Assembly: GCA_011390345.1 (NCBI GenBank)
Contig: JAABSP010000011.1
Coordinates: 1-64,000, forward strand
Reading direction: 5' to 3'
From: Desulfobacteraceae bacterium
Lineage (GTDB): Bacteria; Desulfobacterota; Desulfobacteria; Desulfobacterales; JAABSP01
Length of the DNA: 64,000 nucleotides
The position numbers and the translations under genes are program-made. The notes under the pieces were generated by a model that was given only the letters and a program-made list of their open reading frames with translations, was not told where the DNA came from and did not search any database. Positions 26,701-36,806 of the stretch are shown in pieces. The first letter of the stretch is position 1; each line of letters starts with the position of its first letter.

Positions 26701-27591
26701 TTATTCGATCTGGTATTCGAGTTGCTGTTTCTGGCCCCGGCGCCGGATCTCGAGTTTGACGTTGGAGGAGGATTTCAGGCTCCGGTAGAAGCGGAGCGCG
26801 TCGTCCACCGACTCGATCTGCTGTCCGTCCACCCCGGTGATGATATCCCCGCTCCTGAGCCCCAGCTCCGTAAAGATGGAGTTGGGCCGCACCCGGGTCA
26901 ACGTAAGCCCGTCCGGCTTTCCGTCCTTGAAATGGGGGCGGATTCTGGCCTGGCGCATTAGGTTGTTGACATTGTTGACGGCCGATTCGATCTTTTCCCG
27001 CTGGAGCCGGACCGTTCCCACCTCACCTGACGATTCCGCGTTCGTTGTGGGAAAGGGCGACGCCGCGGAGCTGCCGCGTATCCGCGCGGACGGCCTTGCA
27101 CTGGCCAGGCGCTTTTCCATGTCCAGCACTTCATCCTTGCCGTTCACGGTCAGCACCACCCGCTCCCGCAGGATCATCTTCACCCGGGCGTTCTGAATGG
27201 TATCCCCCACCCGGAAAAGATCCTGCTTCCGCTTCTGGGTATTCTCGATCACCGCATACGCGGTCTGTTCGTTGCCCGATACGGTTCCCCAGAGCTTGAG
27301 CTTCAGATCCGTCTGCTTCAGGGCATCGACGTTCATCTGCTCCTCTTTGGGCTCGGGCTCGGGTTTGGGCCTCTCTTTGGTCTTGAAGAGATCTCGTTCG
27401 ACAATGGGATCGTACGCGGCAAGAGGGCGGATCACGGTCTCCGGGGTCTCGGACTGCACCGCGCCGGCCACCCGGATCTCGGGGGGCCGTTCCAGACGGA
27501 CCTCCACATACAGGTAGAAGGCGCTGACGCCCAGATAGATAACGGCTGCGATCAATAGCAGATGAATCAGCGTAAGAATTCGATTAATCAT
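26701..27591 (-). CDS. gspC: Type II secretion protein GspC with PDZ domain
   Basis: 296 residues: a short cytoplasmic start, one membrane helix (LIHLLLIAAVIYLGVSAFYLY), a homology region (LWGTVSGNEQTAYAVIENTQ) that contacts GspD N0, and a C-terminal PDZ domain (LTRVRPNSIFTELGLRSGDII). GspC links the inner-membrane platform to the secretin and may help choose substrates. It lies between gspN and gspD, 12 bases after gspN. Confidence 0.92.
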   Translation of the reverse strand: MINRILTLIHLLLIAAVIYLGVSAFYLYVEVRLERPPEIRVAGAVQSETPETVIRPLAAYDPIVERDLFKTKERPKPEPEPKEEQMNVDALKQTDLKLKLWGTVSGNEQTAYAVIENTQKRKQDLFRVGDTIQNARVKMILRERVVLTVNGKDEVLDMEKRLASARPSARIRGSSAASPFPTTNAESSGEVGTVRLQREKIESAVNNVNNLMRQARIRPHFKDGKPDGLTLTRVRPNSIFTELGLRSGDIITGVDGQQIESVDDALRFYRSLKSSSNVKLEIRRRGQKQQLEYQIE

Positions 27592-27603
27592 TCGGTTTCG
27601 TCT

Positions 27604-28479
27604 TTACAGCAATGAGAATTGCGGATTTTTCAAGGTTCCGCGAATGGCAAATGCCAATTCGCTTTTACCTGATCTTTTCTTAAAAAGCAATGATGCAGGA
27701 AAACCTTTTGACAGATTTGCCAGAAAAGCGGCATGGGGGGTGATGGTCCCGGTGAGGTTGAGGCGGCTCTGTTCCGGCAGGTCCATGATCTCGAGATCTC
27801 CGGAGAGGGTTCCGTTGACCTGGGGGCCTTTGAAGGTACACTCCCGGATCTGAATCCGACGGTCCAAAACCATGTCGATGCCGGCCTTCACCTCATTAAA
27901 GTTGATAGGCCCCAGATCGATCATGGGAACTTCGATCTTCAGCCCCAGATCAGCGATGGAAAAGGTTGCCTCGCCTGTCTCTCCGGCATCGGTCATCCGG
28001 AGATCGATGGTTCCGGAAAGCAGGCCGCTGAGGACTTCATAATCCTGGGGCAGCTTTTCCAAGGCATGGACCTGCGCCACCTGAACCCCGGAGAGGCCGG
28101 CTTCAATCCGCTTCAATTGGGGCTTTGCTTCGGGAGGGCGGTCAAAGAGCGCCACACCCTTGAAGTTTCCGCCATAGAGAAGACCTCTGAACCCGATGGC
28201 CGTCTCGGAGCTGAAAAGGGTCGTCATCACCGGCAGCACCCGGACCTGGGGGGATTCCACCAGGGGGATCGTCTCATAAAAGAGCCGGGTTCCCCCCAAT
28301 GCGAGCCCCGGGGGCAGCGCCGGCCGGATCTTTTCGATCTGCAGCTCCAGATTCGGCTCTGCGGCCTTGACCTGCCGGACGATATAATCTTTTACCGCGT
28401 CCGAAGGAAAGAGAAAATAGGCAAATGCGGCCGTGACAACCCCGATGTAGAGGGTGTAAAGCAAAATTTTTTTCATCAC
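27604..28479 (-). CDS. gspN: Type II secretion protein GspN
   Basis: 291 residues with an N-terminal membrane anchor (LLYTLYIGVVTAAFAYFLFP) and a long periplasmic beta-rich domain typical of GspN/AsmA-like proteins (LEIMDLPEQSRLNLTGTITP; AFAIRGTLKNPQFSLL at the end). GspN is an optional subunit of unclear role that is common in delta-proteobacterial T2SS operons. It sits between gspM and gspC, five bases after the gspM stop. Confidence 0.85.
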   Translation of the reverse strand: MMKKILLYTLYIGVVTAAFAYFLFPSDAVKDYIVRQVKAAEPNLELQIEKIRPALPPGLALGGTRLFYETIPLVESPQVRVLPVMTTLFSSETAIGFRGLLYGGNFKGVALFDRPPEAKPQLKRIEAGLSGVQVAQVHALEKLPQDYEVLSGLLSGTIDLRMTDAGETGEATFSIADLGLKIEVPMIDLGPINFNEVKAGIDMVLDRRIQIRECTFKGPQVNGTLSGDLEIMDLPEQSRLNLTGTITPHAAFLANLSKGFPASLLFKKRSGKSELAFAIRGTLKNPQFSLL

Positions 28480-28484
28480 AATAT

Positions 28485-29009
28485 TTACAGCTCGTAGGTC
28501 TCCACCTGCAGAATCGCATCCACCACCCCTTCATCTTTCCGGTTCTTGGTGATGGACATGCGCCGGATATAGACCACGTTTTTGGAGGTCTCCACCATGT
28601 GCAGGTATGGGGTCAATTGTTTCAGGTCGATGTCCTGGAGTTTCATCTCCACCAGAGAGAGCCTATAGGGGCTCTCTTTGTCTTCGGACCTCGACGGCTT
28701 CATATAGCTGATGTGATCCTTGATCCCGGCCTGTCCCGCAAGCCGGTCCAGAAAGGAGAAGAGGGTGAATCCGGGCTCCCGTTCATCGAACTGGATTCTG
28801 GCCTGCCGGGCATTGCCGGTCAGGGTTTCGTATTGGGCCTTGAGCTGGATCATCTGCGTCAGGGTATCGGTCTTGGAATCCAGTGCCCGGGCCATCCGCT
28901 CCCGCTTTCCCTTCAAGGGAATGACTCCGAACTGAATGATCATGAAGATGGCAATGGCGATTACCGCAACCGTCACCATGTTCCGTTCTCTTTTGCTCAT
29001 CTTTATCAT
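28485..29009 (-). CDS. gspM: Type II secretion protein GspM
   Basis: 174 residues with one N-terminal helix (MVTVAVIAIAIFMIIQFGVI) and a small periplasmic ferredoxin-like domain after a coiled linker (LTQMIQLKAQYETLTGNARQ). GspM pairs with GspL in the inner-membrane platform. Its start overlaps the gspL stop by four bases (ATGA). Confidence 0.88.
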   Translation of the reverse strand: MIKMSKRERNMVTVAVIAIAIFMIIQFGVIPLKGKRERMARALDSKTDTLTQMIQLKAQYETLTGNARQARIQFDEREPGFTLFSFLDRLAGQAGIKDHISYMKPSRSEDKESPYRLSLVEMKLQDIDLKQLTPYLHMVETSKNVVYIRRMSITKNRKDEGVVDAILQVETYEL

Positions 29010-30478
29010 AGTTCGATTCTCATCTTGAACTGAATCCGGTTCCCGGTCCGTTCCTTATTGGTGGAGCTGATGGTCACCTTTTTAAAGAGTGTCGAACCGG
29101 AGAGGCCGTTCTGGATCTCATCCACCGCATTGAAGGTGTCGGTATGGCCCGAGACCAGGACGCTGTTGTCGCCGATCACCATGCGGTTAAGCTCCACATC
29201 GATTCCCGGGGGCACGCCCCGGCTGATCTCGTTCAAGATATCGATGGCCTTGATGTCCGCGGCCGGGTCTGCCGCGTACCGGCTCTCCTCGCTCTCCTCC
29301 TGCAGGGCCACCTGCATCTGATGGAGCGGGTCTACAATCCGGGTGATCTCAGGAAAGGTATCCTGAAAGACGTTTCGGATCTTGCCGTCGATCTCATCGA
29401 TCTGCCGCTCCATAGCGGCGGCCTCGATCAAGAAGTTGGCAAAGAATCCGCCCATCACCAGCAGGCCGAGAATCCCGAGCTTGATGAGGCTGCTCTTGTG
29501 TTCGGCCCACTGCCGGTTCGTCCCGAACTCACCTTTCCGGAAGTTCAGGACCGGATAGCTGTGAACATCGGTGATGGCCAAAGCCAGGGCATGATCCACG
29601 TCCGGCATGGGGGCCGCGCCGCCGCCCCCTCTCTGTTTCCTCAGCATTCCCGAATCCCGGATCAGATCGAAGCGCTTCACCGGAACCCCCAATATCCGCT
29701 GGATCTCCGCATCGAACTCCGTATCCGAGAGGCCGTATCCGGCCAGATGAATCTCCTCGGGCTGGTAGTCCGGGTGGAAGTTCTGCTCGAAAGCGGCCAG
29801 TGTTCTTCGGATGTGACCGCAGAGGTTTTTGGCGATCTCCTTCTCTCCGTGCCCCGGGTTAAGCGGAAAGACCCGCACCAGACAGATCTGTCCCGAGATC
29901 AGCGCAAAGATGGTGCAGCGGTCCGTGTCGATGTCGATGAAAAGTCCGTTTTCCGGGATATCGGTCATTCGGCAGAGGGCCTGCGCGGTGGCAAAGCCGC
30001 CAACGGTCAGGATCTCCGGATCGAGCTTGGCCTTCTGCAGCCGGTCCATATAGAAAAGGATCTGCTTTTTTTCGATCGCGGCCGCGATGATATCGGTTCC
30101 TTCGGCCTGGCTCGGGAGTTGGATGGCCCGGAAATCGATGATCAGCTCATCCACTGGAAAGGGGAGGGAGGGCTCCAGCTCAAAGGGTAGGATCTGGCGG
30201 ATCTTTTTGGCGTCCTTGAAGGGGAGGCGGATGTTCCGGTAGGATGCCAGATCCGGCGGCAGCGATACCACGCAGAGTGCGTCTGCCCCGTCCAGTTGGC
30301 CGATCGTATCCTGCAGGGCCCCTTCTATGGCCTCGATCCGCGCGGCTTCATCTCCCGGTGGCTGGGGCAGCGGAACCCTGGCGGCCTTTTCAAACCAGCT
30401 CCCCTTTACCCCGGCTCTGACCATAACGCCGTTGATGCTGTGGCGCCGGATATCGAGTCCGATGATTTTTCTGCTCAT
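29006..30478 (-). CDS. gspL: Type II secretion protein GspL (PilM/PilN-like)
   Basis: 490 residues. The first ~330 form an actin-like PilM fold (KIIGLDIRRHSINGVMVRAG; ILPFELEPSLPFPVDELIID). A membrane helix at ~352-372 (LGILGLLVMGGFFANFLIEA) leads to a periplasmic domain resembling PilN (DVELNRMVIGDNSVLVSGHT). GspL anchors the GspE ATPase to the membrane. The order L-M follows the canonical operon. Confidence 0.93.
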   Translation of the reverse strand: MSRKIIGLDIRRHSINGVMVRAGVKGSWFEKAARVPLPQPPGDEAARIEAIEGALQDTIGQLDGADALCVVSLPPDLASYRNIRLPFKDAKKIRQILPFELEPSLPFPVDELIIDFRAIQLPSQAEGTDIIAAAIEKKQILFYMDRLQKAKLDPEILTVGGFATAQALCRMTDIPENGLFIDIDTDRCTIFALISGQICLVRVFPLNPGHGEKEIAKNLCGHIRRTLAAFEQNFHPDYQPEEIHLAGYGLSDTEFDAEIQRILGVPVKRFDLIRDSGMLRKQRGGGGAAPMPDVDHALALAITDVHSYPVLNFRKGEFGTNRQWAEHKSSLIKLGILGLLVMGGFFANFLIEAAAMERQIDEIDGKIRNVFQDTFPEITRIVDPLHQMQVALQEESEESRYAADPAADIKAIDILNEISRGVPPGIDVELNRMVIGDNSVLVSGHTDTFNAVDEIQNGLSGSTLFKKVTISSTNKERTGNRIQFKMRIEL

Positions 30479-30557
30479 GGTCTTTCCTTCATTCTATATT
30501 TCCAAACTTCCTCAAAGGCATATCTATGCCCTTTTCAAGGATCAATTAAAGAATCGT

Positions 30558-31676
30558 TCAGCCCGTCTCCCAGGAGAGCACCCGGCAGGTCCATTTATTG
30601 GTCTCTTTCTCCTTTTCCCGGTGAACCACGGCCGTGATCGTCACCGACATCTCCTGAAGGGTCGAGGTGGCAATGATCCGAAAGAAGTCGCTTTCAGTGG
30701 TAATCAGTTGCGGATCGATGGTCAGCTCTGCCGGGATTTCCGGGGCCTGTTTGTACCAGGTGGGGCTGTTGAGGGAATGGAGGAACTCGTCACCCTCCTT
30801 CTCCTGGCGGTAGTCGTAGATGGACTGGGCGTATTCCGGGTTTTCCGAGGGAACCAGCGCGATGATCACCGGCAGGGGCGCGGTATTGATGTTGACCTTT
30901 CCCTCGAAGGTGAAATCCCGCTTTTCAAAGGGCTGTTTGGCCTTGGTTGCGCCATAGACCGTCATGAACTCGGCTATGCCGGGCATCCCCTCGATGCCGG
31001 AGAAGAAGGCCGGGGTGATCCCCTTGACCAGGGAGAGTTCCGAGATATGGACAAATGGCGCGTTTCTCGCCTTGTAGGGCGGGTCCAGGGATTCGTAGTG
31101 ATCTGACTCCGCGCCGTTCAATCCCGAAATCGCGTCATCATCTCCGGAATCGAGCCAGTCCTTGACCGAATTGACGATCTCGGTCGACTCCAGATCCTCG
31201 AATGCATCGTGGCTGGCTTTGATCAGGGGAACGATCCGGTCCCACATGGTCTTCTGCGCGCCATTGAAGTTTCTCCCCCGGGGGAAATCGACCAGCGCGT
31301 TGACCTGTATCCGGCCCAGCTCGTCCGTGATCTCGATCTTGACATTCCCCTTCTCATAGGGGATTTCGGCAAGTAGTTCCCTGATCTTCTCCGAGTCGGC
31401 CCAATCCTCCTGGATCGAGTCGATCCGGCTCATCTGCTTGTCTCTGGCGAGCATGGCCATCGCGGCATGGATGCCGCCGGCCGCTATCTCAGAAAGGGTG
31501 GTACGGTCCCGGACAGTGGCCACGGCCATCATGGTGTTCCGCACCTGCCGGTTCAGTTCCAGGCTGGCTGTGATCACCAGGGTGATGATCCCCAGCGCGA
31601 TGAGCATGGCAACGCCCCGCTCGTTGTTTAAAATTCCCTTTTTTCCGGTACTCGGTATCAATCTTTTTTTTCTCAA
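30558..31676 (-). CDS. gspK: Type II secretion minor pseudopilin GspK
   Basis: 372 residues. A class III signal (NNERGVAMLIALGIITLVIT) is followed by the large GspK head: QVNALVDFPRGRNFNGAQ, VNSVKDWLDSGDDD and a helix-hairpin-helix-like segment (VNINTAPLPVIIALVPSENP). GspK lacks the +5 Glu of other pseudopilins, as here, and caps the pseudopilus with GspI and GspJ. Its start overlaps the gspJ stop by four bases. Confidence 0.92.
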   Translation of the reverse strand: MRKKRLIPSTGKKGILNNERGVAMLIALGIITLVITASLELNRQVRNTMMAVATVRDRTTLSEIAAGGIHAAMAMLARDKQMSRIDSIQEDWADSEKIRELLAEIPYEKGNVKIEITDELGRIQVNALVDFPRGRNFNGAQKTMWDRIVPLIKASHDAFEDLESTEIVNSVKDWLDSGDDDAISGLNGAESDHYESLDPPYKARNAPFVHISELSLVKGITPAFFSGIEGMPGIAEFMTVYGATKAKQPFEKRDFTFEGKVNINTAPLPVIIALVPSENPEYAQSIYDYRQEKEGDEFLHSLNSPTWYKQAPEIPAELTIDPQLITTESDFFRIIATSTLQEMSVTITAVVHREKEKETNKWTCRVLSWETG

Positions 31677-32410
31677 TCTTCCTTCTGTTTCCTGTAAACG
31701 GGGAACTTTATCATAGTCTCGAAGTAAAGGGAAGCGGATTCGTCACCGATCTCCAGCCGGATCTCGATGGCTCTGGGGGTTCCGTAGTCGCTCTTCTCGG
31801 AATCGGAGTTCCAGGTCTCTTGCTCCTCTTCCTCTTCATCATGGAAGATATACTCCAGCCGCTTGACATTCTCGCAGAGTATCGGGTCCGTGATCTTCTC
31901 CTCCACCCGGTTGTCCTTGAACCGTTCATACGGATAGAGAGTATCCGCGCGGCGCAACTGGGGGACCCCCTCATCAGTGAGCGTTATATAGTAGAGGATC
32001 TCGGCAATCCCCTCCCGCCGGTCTTCCCCAAAGGGAAGATGGGCAAAGGAGGTGAACCGGAGGGTCGGAAAGGAGGCGCCGGCCGTAAAGCTCGTATCGC
32101 TGAAGACCCGGTAGGGGTCCGGCGGATCATTGAATTCCGGCTCGGTATAGGCCGGCTCCACCGCCACATAGATCGACTTGAGATCCTCTGCCATCCGGTT
32201 CATGCAGGTCTTTCCCATCTCGTACTGCTCCGCGCTGGCCGAGATGAGACCGGCATTGGAGAAGACCATGTTGAAGGAGCCGAAGATGGTCGTCACCACC
32301 ATCGCAAAGATGAAAATGGCCAGCAGCAGCTCCAGCAGGGTAAAGCCTTCGGTGTCAAGTCGGTTTTCGGGTCCGATATTCTCCAGCCTTTGGTTCATCC
32401 GTCGATCCAT
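31673..32410 (-). CDS. gspJ: Type II secretion minor pseudopilin GspJ
   Basis: 245 residues with the type IV pilin-like N-terminus (DTEGFTLLELLLAIFIFAMV: Gly-1, Phe+1, Glu+5), a conserved MNRMAEDLKSIYV helix and a beta-rich head. It forms the tip complex with GspI and GspK. The start overlaps the end of gspI by 16 bases. Confidence 0.9.
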   Translation of the reverse strand: MDRRMNQRLENIGPENRLDTEGFTLLELLLAIFIFAMVVTTIFGSFNMVFSNAGLISASAEQYEMGKTCMNRMAEDLKSIYVAVEPAYTEPEFNDPPDPYRVFSDTSFTAGASFPTLRFTSFAHLPFGEDRREGIAEILYYITLTDEGVPQLRRADTLYPYERFKDNRVEEKITDPILCENVKRLEYIFHDEEEEEQETWNSDSEKSDYGTPRAIEIRLEIGDESASLYFETMIKFPVYRKQKED

Positions 32411-32835
32411 CGGTAGGTGCTCATCCCATAGCTGAGTCCTTCATTTTCCAAAGATACGGTCACATCGATCCGCTTTAAATTTTCGGCCGTGGTCTCCAGC
32501 ACCTCGGATTCCACATCGGTCACGGTCGCCTCCCAGACAAAACCGGGAACCTCTTCGAAATCTCCAGAGCCGCCGCTCAGTTCATCCAAAGTCTTCCCCT
32601 CCAGCTCGGCCATCTTGGCCTGGGCCAGCAGGGGCGCCTGGGTGTAGAAGCGGGAGGCTTCGCTCATGGCGATGGTCTGGGCCTGGAGTTTGTAGACTGC
32701 AACCAGAACAATGGTGATGACGGCCACTGCAGCCATCACCTCCAGCAGGGTGAAGCCCTTCGGGTTTTGTCTCATCTGCCGGGGATGTTTTCTGTCATCA
32801 TGATGGATCATCTGCCTATCCGTTGTAGCCAACAT
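32395..32835 (-). CDS. gspI: Type II secretion minor pseudopilin GspI
   Basis: Up to 146 residues. The prepilin signal is NPKGFTLLEVMAAVAVITIV, and the usual GspI pattern AKMAELEGKTLDELSGGSG follows. Several in-frame Met codons precede it ([22 protein letters not shown]). The last would give the normal short leader, so the true start may be at 32778. It sits between gspH and gspJ. Confidence 0.9.
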   Translation of the reverse strand: MLATTDRQMIHHDDRKHPRQMRQNPKGFTLLEVMAAVAVITIVLVAVYKLQAQTIAMSEASRFYTQAPLLAQAKMAELEGKTLDELSGGSGDFEEVPGFVWEATVTDVESEVLETTAENLKRIDVTVSLENEGLSYGMSTYRWIDG

Positions 32836-33403
32836 CTTCTTCCAGCCGCTTCACCTTGGGAAGAAAGGGCTCGATTACAAAGGTGACGGGGTTGAAATCC
32901 TCATCCTGAATGTGGATCATGGCCTTGTCAGAATACCCTTTGGGGTAGAAGCGGATCTGCACCTGTCCCACGGCCATCCGTCCCCGGTCCGGAAACTCCA
33001 CATCCGATATCCGGAAGTCCTCGGGCAGTCTCTCGGCCTCCTCCTGAGCCTTTAAAGCCGCCTCCTCATCCATCCCCTCTCCGGTGATCCACATGGTCTG
33101 GGTTCCCATGTCGATGTTGAGGATATAGACCTTTCCCTCCCGAAGCGCGCGGTCCTTCAGGGTCTCCACCTTGACCATGATCCATCGGGAGATCTCCTTG
33201 GAGCCGTCCGTGAAGAAGTTCGTACTGAGTTTGGGGATGGCAAACGCGAGCATCAGGCTCATGACCGCGATGACGGCCACCAGCTCGATCAGGGTGAAGC
33301 CCCTCTCCCCGCTCTTTATCTGGTTCCTTACCCGGTGCTTTGTCCGACGATTCAGGGTCCGACGCTCCAAAGGATGTGGAATCCGGACTACTCGATCTCC
33401 CAA
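32816..33403 (-). CDS. gspH: Type II secretion minor pseudopilin GspH
   Basis: 195 residues with the prepilin cleavage motif [20 protein letters not shown] and the GspH/FimT-type head ([20 protein letters not shown]). The leader before the cleavage site is long (~35 residues), suggesting that translation may begin later than the first ATG. It overlaps gspG by 16 bases and gspI by 20. Confidence 0.88.
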   Translation of the reverse strand: MGDRVVRIPHPLERRTLNRRTKHRVRNQIKSGERGFTLIELVAVIAVMSLMLAFAIPKLSTNFFTDGSKEISRWIMVKVETLKDRALREGKVYILNIDMGTQTMWITGEGMDEEAALKAQEEAERLPEDFRISDVEFPDRGRMAVGQVQIRFYPKGYSDKAMIHIQDEDFNPVTFVIEPFLPKVKRLEEDVGYNG

Positions 33404-33903
33404 CTGTTGATGTCCTTGTTCTCCCCCTCGCCGCCCGGAACCCCGTCCAGGCCGTAGGAGGTGATGTCAAAGTCGCCGTGGACCCCGGGGCTCAGATAGA
33501 CGTAATCATTGCCCCACGGATCGGCCGGGACTCTTCCCTTCTCCAGGTATCCCCCATCCTTCCACTTGGAAGTGTTGCCCGAGGCCGGAGGCTCTACAAG
33601 AGCCTGGAGCCCCTGCTCCGTGGTGGGGTAGGTTCCGATATGGAGCTTGTACATCTTCAGTGCGGTCTCGATGGCAGAGATCTCTACCCGGGCCTTGGCC
33701 TGCTTGGCCTCGCCGGGCGCGCTCATGAAGTTGGGCACGATGATCCCGGCAAGGATGCCGAGAATGACGATGACCACCATCAGTTCGATCAGGGTAAAGC
33801 CGCGTTGTGCAATTCTTTTTGCCGGGGACACCGGAATATCGGCCAAAAAATCAGCTAAAAAATCAGATTGACGCTTTCTGTGCATTCGGTTCAATGCCTC
33901 CAT
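33388..33903 (-). CDS. gspG: Type II secretion major pseudopilin GspG
   Basis: 171 residues. Prepilin motif [20 protein letters not shown], then the calcium-binding GspG head with [28 protein letters not shown] and a C-terminal DITSYGLDG loop. It is the main subunit of the pseudopilus that pushes substrates through GspD. The leader is unusually long (about 34 residues). A prepilin peptidase (GspO/PilD) is not in the window. Confidence 0.95.
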   Translation of the reverse strand: MEALNRMHRKRQSDFLADFLADIPVSPAKRIAQRGFTLIELMVVIVILGILAGIIVPNFMSAPGEAKQAKARVEISAIETALKMYKLHIGTYPTTEQGLQALVEPPASGNTSKWKDGGYLEKGRVPADPWGNDYVYLSPGVHGDFDITSYGLDGVPGGEGENKDINSWEIE

Positions 33904-33964
33904 AATGTATAAAAATGTATAAATCCTGTCGATTTTTGGAAATGGTTGAAACGTGGGATCTACA

Positions 33965-35188
33965 TCAGCGGATCAACTGGTTCATCTCGAAGATGGGCAG
34001 AGTAATGGAAAGAACGATAAAGCCGATCACCACGCCCATGAAAAGGATCATCAGAGGCTCCAGCAGAGAGGTGAAGCTCATGACCGTCGATTCCACCTCG
34101 CCCTCATAGACGTCTGCGATCTTTTCCAGCATCATCTCCAGCTCCCCGCTCTGCTCCCCCACCATGACCATCTGGATGGAGAGGGGCGGGAAGATCTCCC
34201 CCTCGGAAAGCGCCGCCCCCAGAGCCTTTCCCTTGCCCACCTCTTTTGCGGCCCGGTCCACGGCCTCGGACAGCAGCACATTGCCCACGATGTTCTTCAC
34301 GATCTCCAGCGCGGAGAGCATGGTGACGCCGTTGGCCAGCAGAGAGCCCAGGGTCCGGGAGAAGCGTGCCACTGCGATCTTTTTGGCCAGGTTTCCGATG
34401 CCGGGAAGGCCCAGCAGGGTCTTGTGGAGAAAATAGCGGCCCTTCTCGGTCTTCCTCACGCTGTTGAAGGTGATGATCAGCCCCAGCAGAACCAGCAGCA
34501 GGATCCACCAGTAGGACTGCAGAATTCCGCTGACCCCAATCAGCACCCGGGTCGGCGTCGGCAGCACCCTGTCCATGTCAACGAAGATCGAGGAGATGCT
34601 CGGAACGATGAAGGTCAGCAGCAGAATCAGCACCACGACCCCGATAAAGGTCATCAGAATCGGATAGGCCAGGGCCGCGCGGATGCGGCTCTTTAAAGCC
34701 TGCTGCTTCTCCGAGATCTCGGCCAGCCGGTTGAGGACGATCTCCAAAGTTCCCGAAGACTCCCCGGCCGATACCATATTGATGTAGACCGGGGTGAAGA
34801 CGTTCGGGTACAAAGAGAGCGCCGATGCAAAGCTGTTACCCTCCACAATGGAATCCTTGATGTGCGCGAGGGTCTTTTTCAGCCCCGGGGCCTTGGTGTT
34901 GGGCAACAGGGTGTCCAGCGCCGGAACCAGGGCAAAGCCCGCGCCCAGGAGGGTGGCCATCTGGCGGGTGATGATCGCGACATCGGCCGGCCGCACCCTC
35001 TGAAAGAGGGCGATCTCTGAAAAGCGGCTCTCCTTTTTGGCCACGGTCTTCCGGGTCTCTTTGATGGAGACCGGAAAGATCCTCGATGTTCTCAGTTTCT
35101 GTTTGGCTGCTGGGTAGCTCTCGGCGTCGATGATTCCCGACACCGTCTTCCCTTTTAAATCAAGAGCGGTATATTCGTATACTGGCAT
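33965..35188 (-). CDS. gspF: Type II secretion inner-membrane platform protein GspF
   Basis: 407 residues. Two homologous T2SSF domains ([40 protein letters not shown]), each followed by hydrophobic segments, with three membrane helices at ~170, ~220 and ~375-400 ([20 protein letters not shown]). It is the first gene of the operon, with a 96-base promoter region shared with the divergent HD-GYP regulator. The start ATG gives the typical [18 protein letters not shown]. Confidence 0.95.
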   Translation of the reverse strand: MPVYEYTALDLKGKTVSGIIDAESYPAAKQKLRTSRIFPVSIKETRKTVAKKESRFSEIALFQRVRPADVAIITRQMATLLGAGFALVPALDTLLPNTKAPGLKKTLAHIKDSIVEGNSFASALSLYPNVFTPVYINMVSAGESSGTLEIVLNRLAEISEKQQALKSRIRAALAYPILMTFIGVVVLILLLTFIVPSISSIFVDMDRVLPTPTRVLIGVSGILQSYWWILLLVLLGLIITFNSVRKTEKGRYFLHKTLLGLPGIGNLAKKIAVARFSRTLGSLLANGVTMLSALEIVKNIVGNVLLSEAVDRAAKEVGKGKALGAALSEGEIFPPLSIQMVMVGEQSGELEMMLEKIADVYEGEVESTVMSFTSLLEPLMILFMGVVIGFIVLSITLPIFEMNQLIR

Positions 35189-35284
35189 TTTATTTTACTT
35201 TGTGTTATCACTGTTTCTGCAAGTTTACCGCAAGCATCATAGGCATTTTTTCCTTCAATTGCAAGGGCATTCTGACACAACAAG

Positions 35285-36799
35285 ATGGAAGATCAACAAA
35301 AAGAGACACTTCTCTTCGTAGACGATGAAAAGCCCATTCTGGATATCTCCCGGGAGTACTTTTCCATGAAGGGATATCGGGTGATTACCGCTGAAAACGG
35401 GCTTGAGGCAGTGGGGCTTTTGAAAAAGCATCCGGTGGACTGCTGCTTCACCGATATCAACATGCCCAAGATGGACGGCATCGAGCTGGCCGAACAGATC
35501 CGGCTCATGGACAATACTGTCCCGGTCATCATCATGACCGGCTACCCCTCTCTGGACAACATCATCCACACCCTGAAAAACGGCGTGGTGGACTTTCTGA
35601 TCAAGCCGGTCAATCTCAACCAGATGGAGATCTGTCTCCACCGGGTGCTGCGGGAACGACGGCTTTTCATCGACAATATCCTGCTCAAACAGGAGGTGGA
35701 GAAGAAGGCGCAGATCGAAGCCCTCAACCGTGAGCTGAAGGGAAAGGTGGAGGAGTTGGAAATCCTGAACCGGATCTTGACGGAGTTCAAAAGCATCCGC
35801 AGCAGCGTCGATGTCTTCAGTCATCTGGTCCATTTGGCCATGGAGATCACCCGGGCCTCGGCCTCCCGGCTCTACCTCATCTATCCGGAATACGAACTGC
35901 CGGTGGAAGTGGCATCGGCCTTTTCAAAGCATGACCCGGAGCATGACCGCTTCTTCACCCCCGAAATCCTGATCCGCGTTGTAAAAGATCAGATTCCGCT
36001 CTTTACAACCCGCGATATGCAGGACCAGGAGGAGAGCGCCCTTTCCGGGGGCAATTCGGGCCGCTTCATGGGGGTTCCGCTCATGATCCGGGACCGGGTC
36101 TTCGGGGTGCTGACTGCGGCATCGGCCAAAGATGGCTTCTCGCCCAAGGATCTCTACTACCTCTCCTCCATGACCCATACCGCGGCCTATGCCATTGAAA
36201 ATCTTGCCCTCTATGAGAACATCTATGAAAACCTTCTGGAGACCTTGAAGGCCCTGGTCCATGCCACTGAGGCCAGAGACCCCTATACCACCCGCCATTC
36301 CCGACAGGTGGCCCGGCTGGCGCTGGTGATCGGAAAGGCGATGGGCTGTACGGCCGAGGAGATGAATATTTTAGAGGTGGCAGGTCAGCTCCACGATATC
36401 GGCAAGATCGGCATTCAGGACAATATCCTGCTGAAAAAGGGTCGGCTCACCCAGAATGAGTATGAGATCATCAAAGGTCATGCCGATATCGGCGCGGATA
36501 TCGTCAAGCAGCTCGGCCTCTGGGAGCGGGAGCAGAAGGTGATCCGGCACCACCACGAGCGCTTTGACGGCAGCGGATACCCTTCCGGAAAGCATGGGGG
36601 GGAGATCCCCTTTCTCTCCCGGATTCTATCCGTGGCCGATGTCTATGATGCCATGGCCTCGGATCGAATCTACCGGGGACGGATCGCGGAGCATATGGTG
36701 ATGAATCTCATACAGGAAGGTGCCGGAACCCAGTTCGACCCGGAGGTGGTGAAGGTTTTCGGCACGCTCTTCAATGAAGGAAAACTGGCCCTGCCATAA
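35285..36799 (+). CDS. Response regulator: REC-coiled coil-GAF-HD-GYP phosphodiesterase
   Basis: 504 residues. Receiver at 8-125 (VDDEKPILD; DCCFTDINMPKMDG; FLIKPV), a coiled coil at ~140-165, a GAF domain at ~170-315, and an HD-GYP domain at ~330-490. The HD-GYP part has LHDIGKIGI, the HHHERFDGSGYPSG signature and LSRILSVADVYDAMASDR. HD-GYP enzymes hydrolyse cyclic di-GMP, so the protein would lower c-di-GMP when phosphorylated or when GAF binds its ligand. It is divergent from gspF with 96 bases between, which makes coregulation of secretion possible. No partner kinase is adjacent. Confidence 0.93.
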   Translation: MEDQQKETLLFVDDEKPILDISREYFSMKGYRVITAENGLEAVGLLKKHPVDCCFTDINMPKMDGIELAEQIRLMDNTVPVIIMTGYPSLDNIIHTLKNGVVDFLIKPVNLNQMEICLHRVLRERRLFIDNILLKQEVEKKAQIEALNRELKGKVEELEILNRILTEFKSIRSSVDVFSHLVHLAMEITRASASRLYLIYPEYELPVEVASAFSKHDPEHDRFFTPEILIRVVKDQIPLFTTRDMQDQEESALSGGNSGRFMGVPLMIRDRVFGVLTAASAKDGFSPKDLYYLSSMTHTAAYAIENLALYENIYENLLETLKALVHATEARDPYTTRHSRQVARLALVIGKAMGCTAEEMNILEVAGQLHDIGKIGIQDNILLKKGRLTQNEYEIIKGHADIGADIVKQLGLWEREQKVIRHHHERFDGSGYPSGKHGGEIPFLSRILSVADVYDAMASDRIYRGRIAEHMVMNLIQEGAGTQFDPEVVKVFGTLFNEGKLALP

Positions 36800-36806
36800 A
36801 AAGAGA

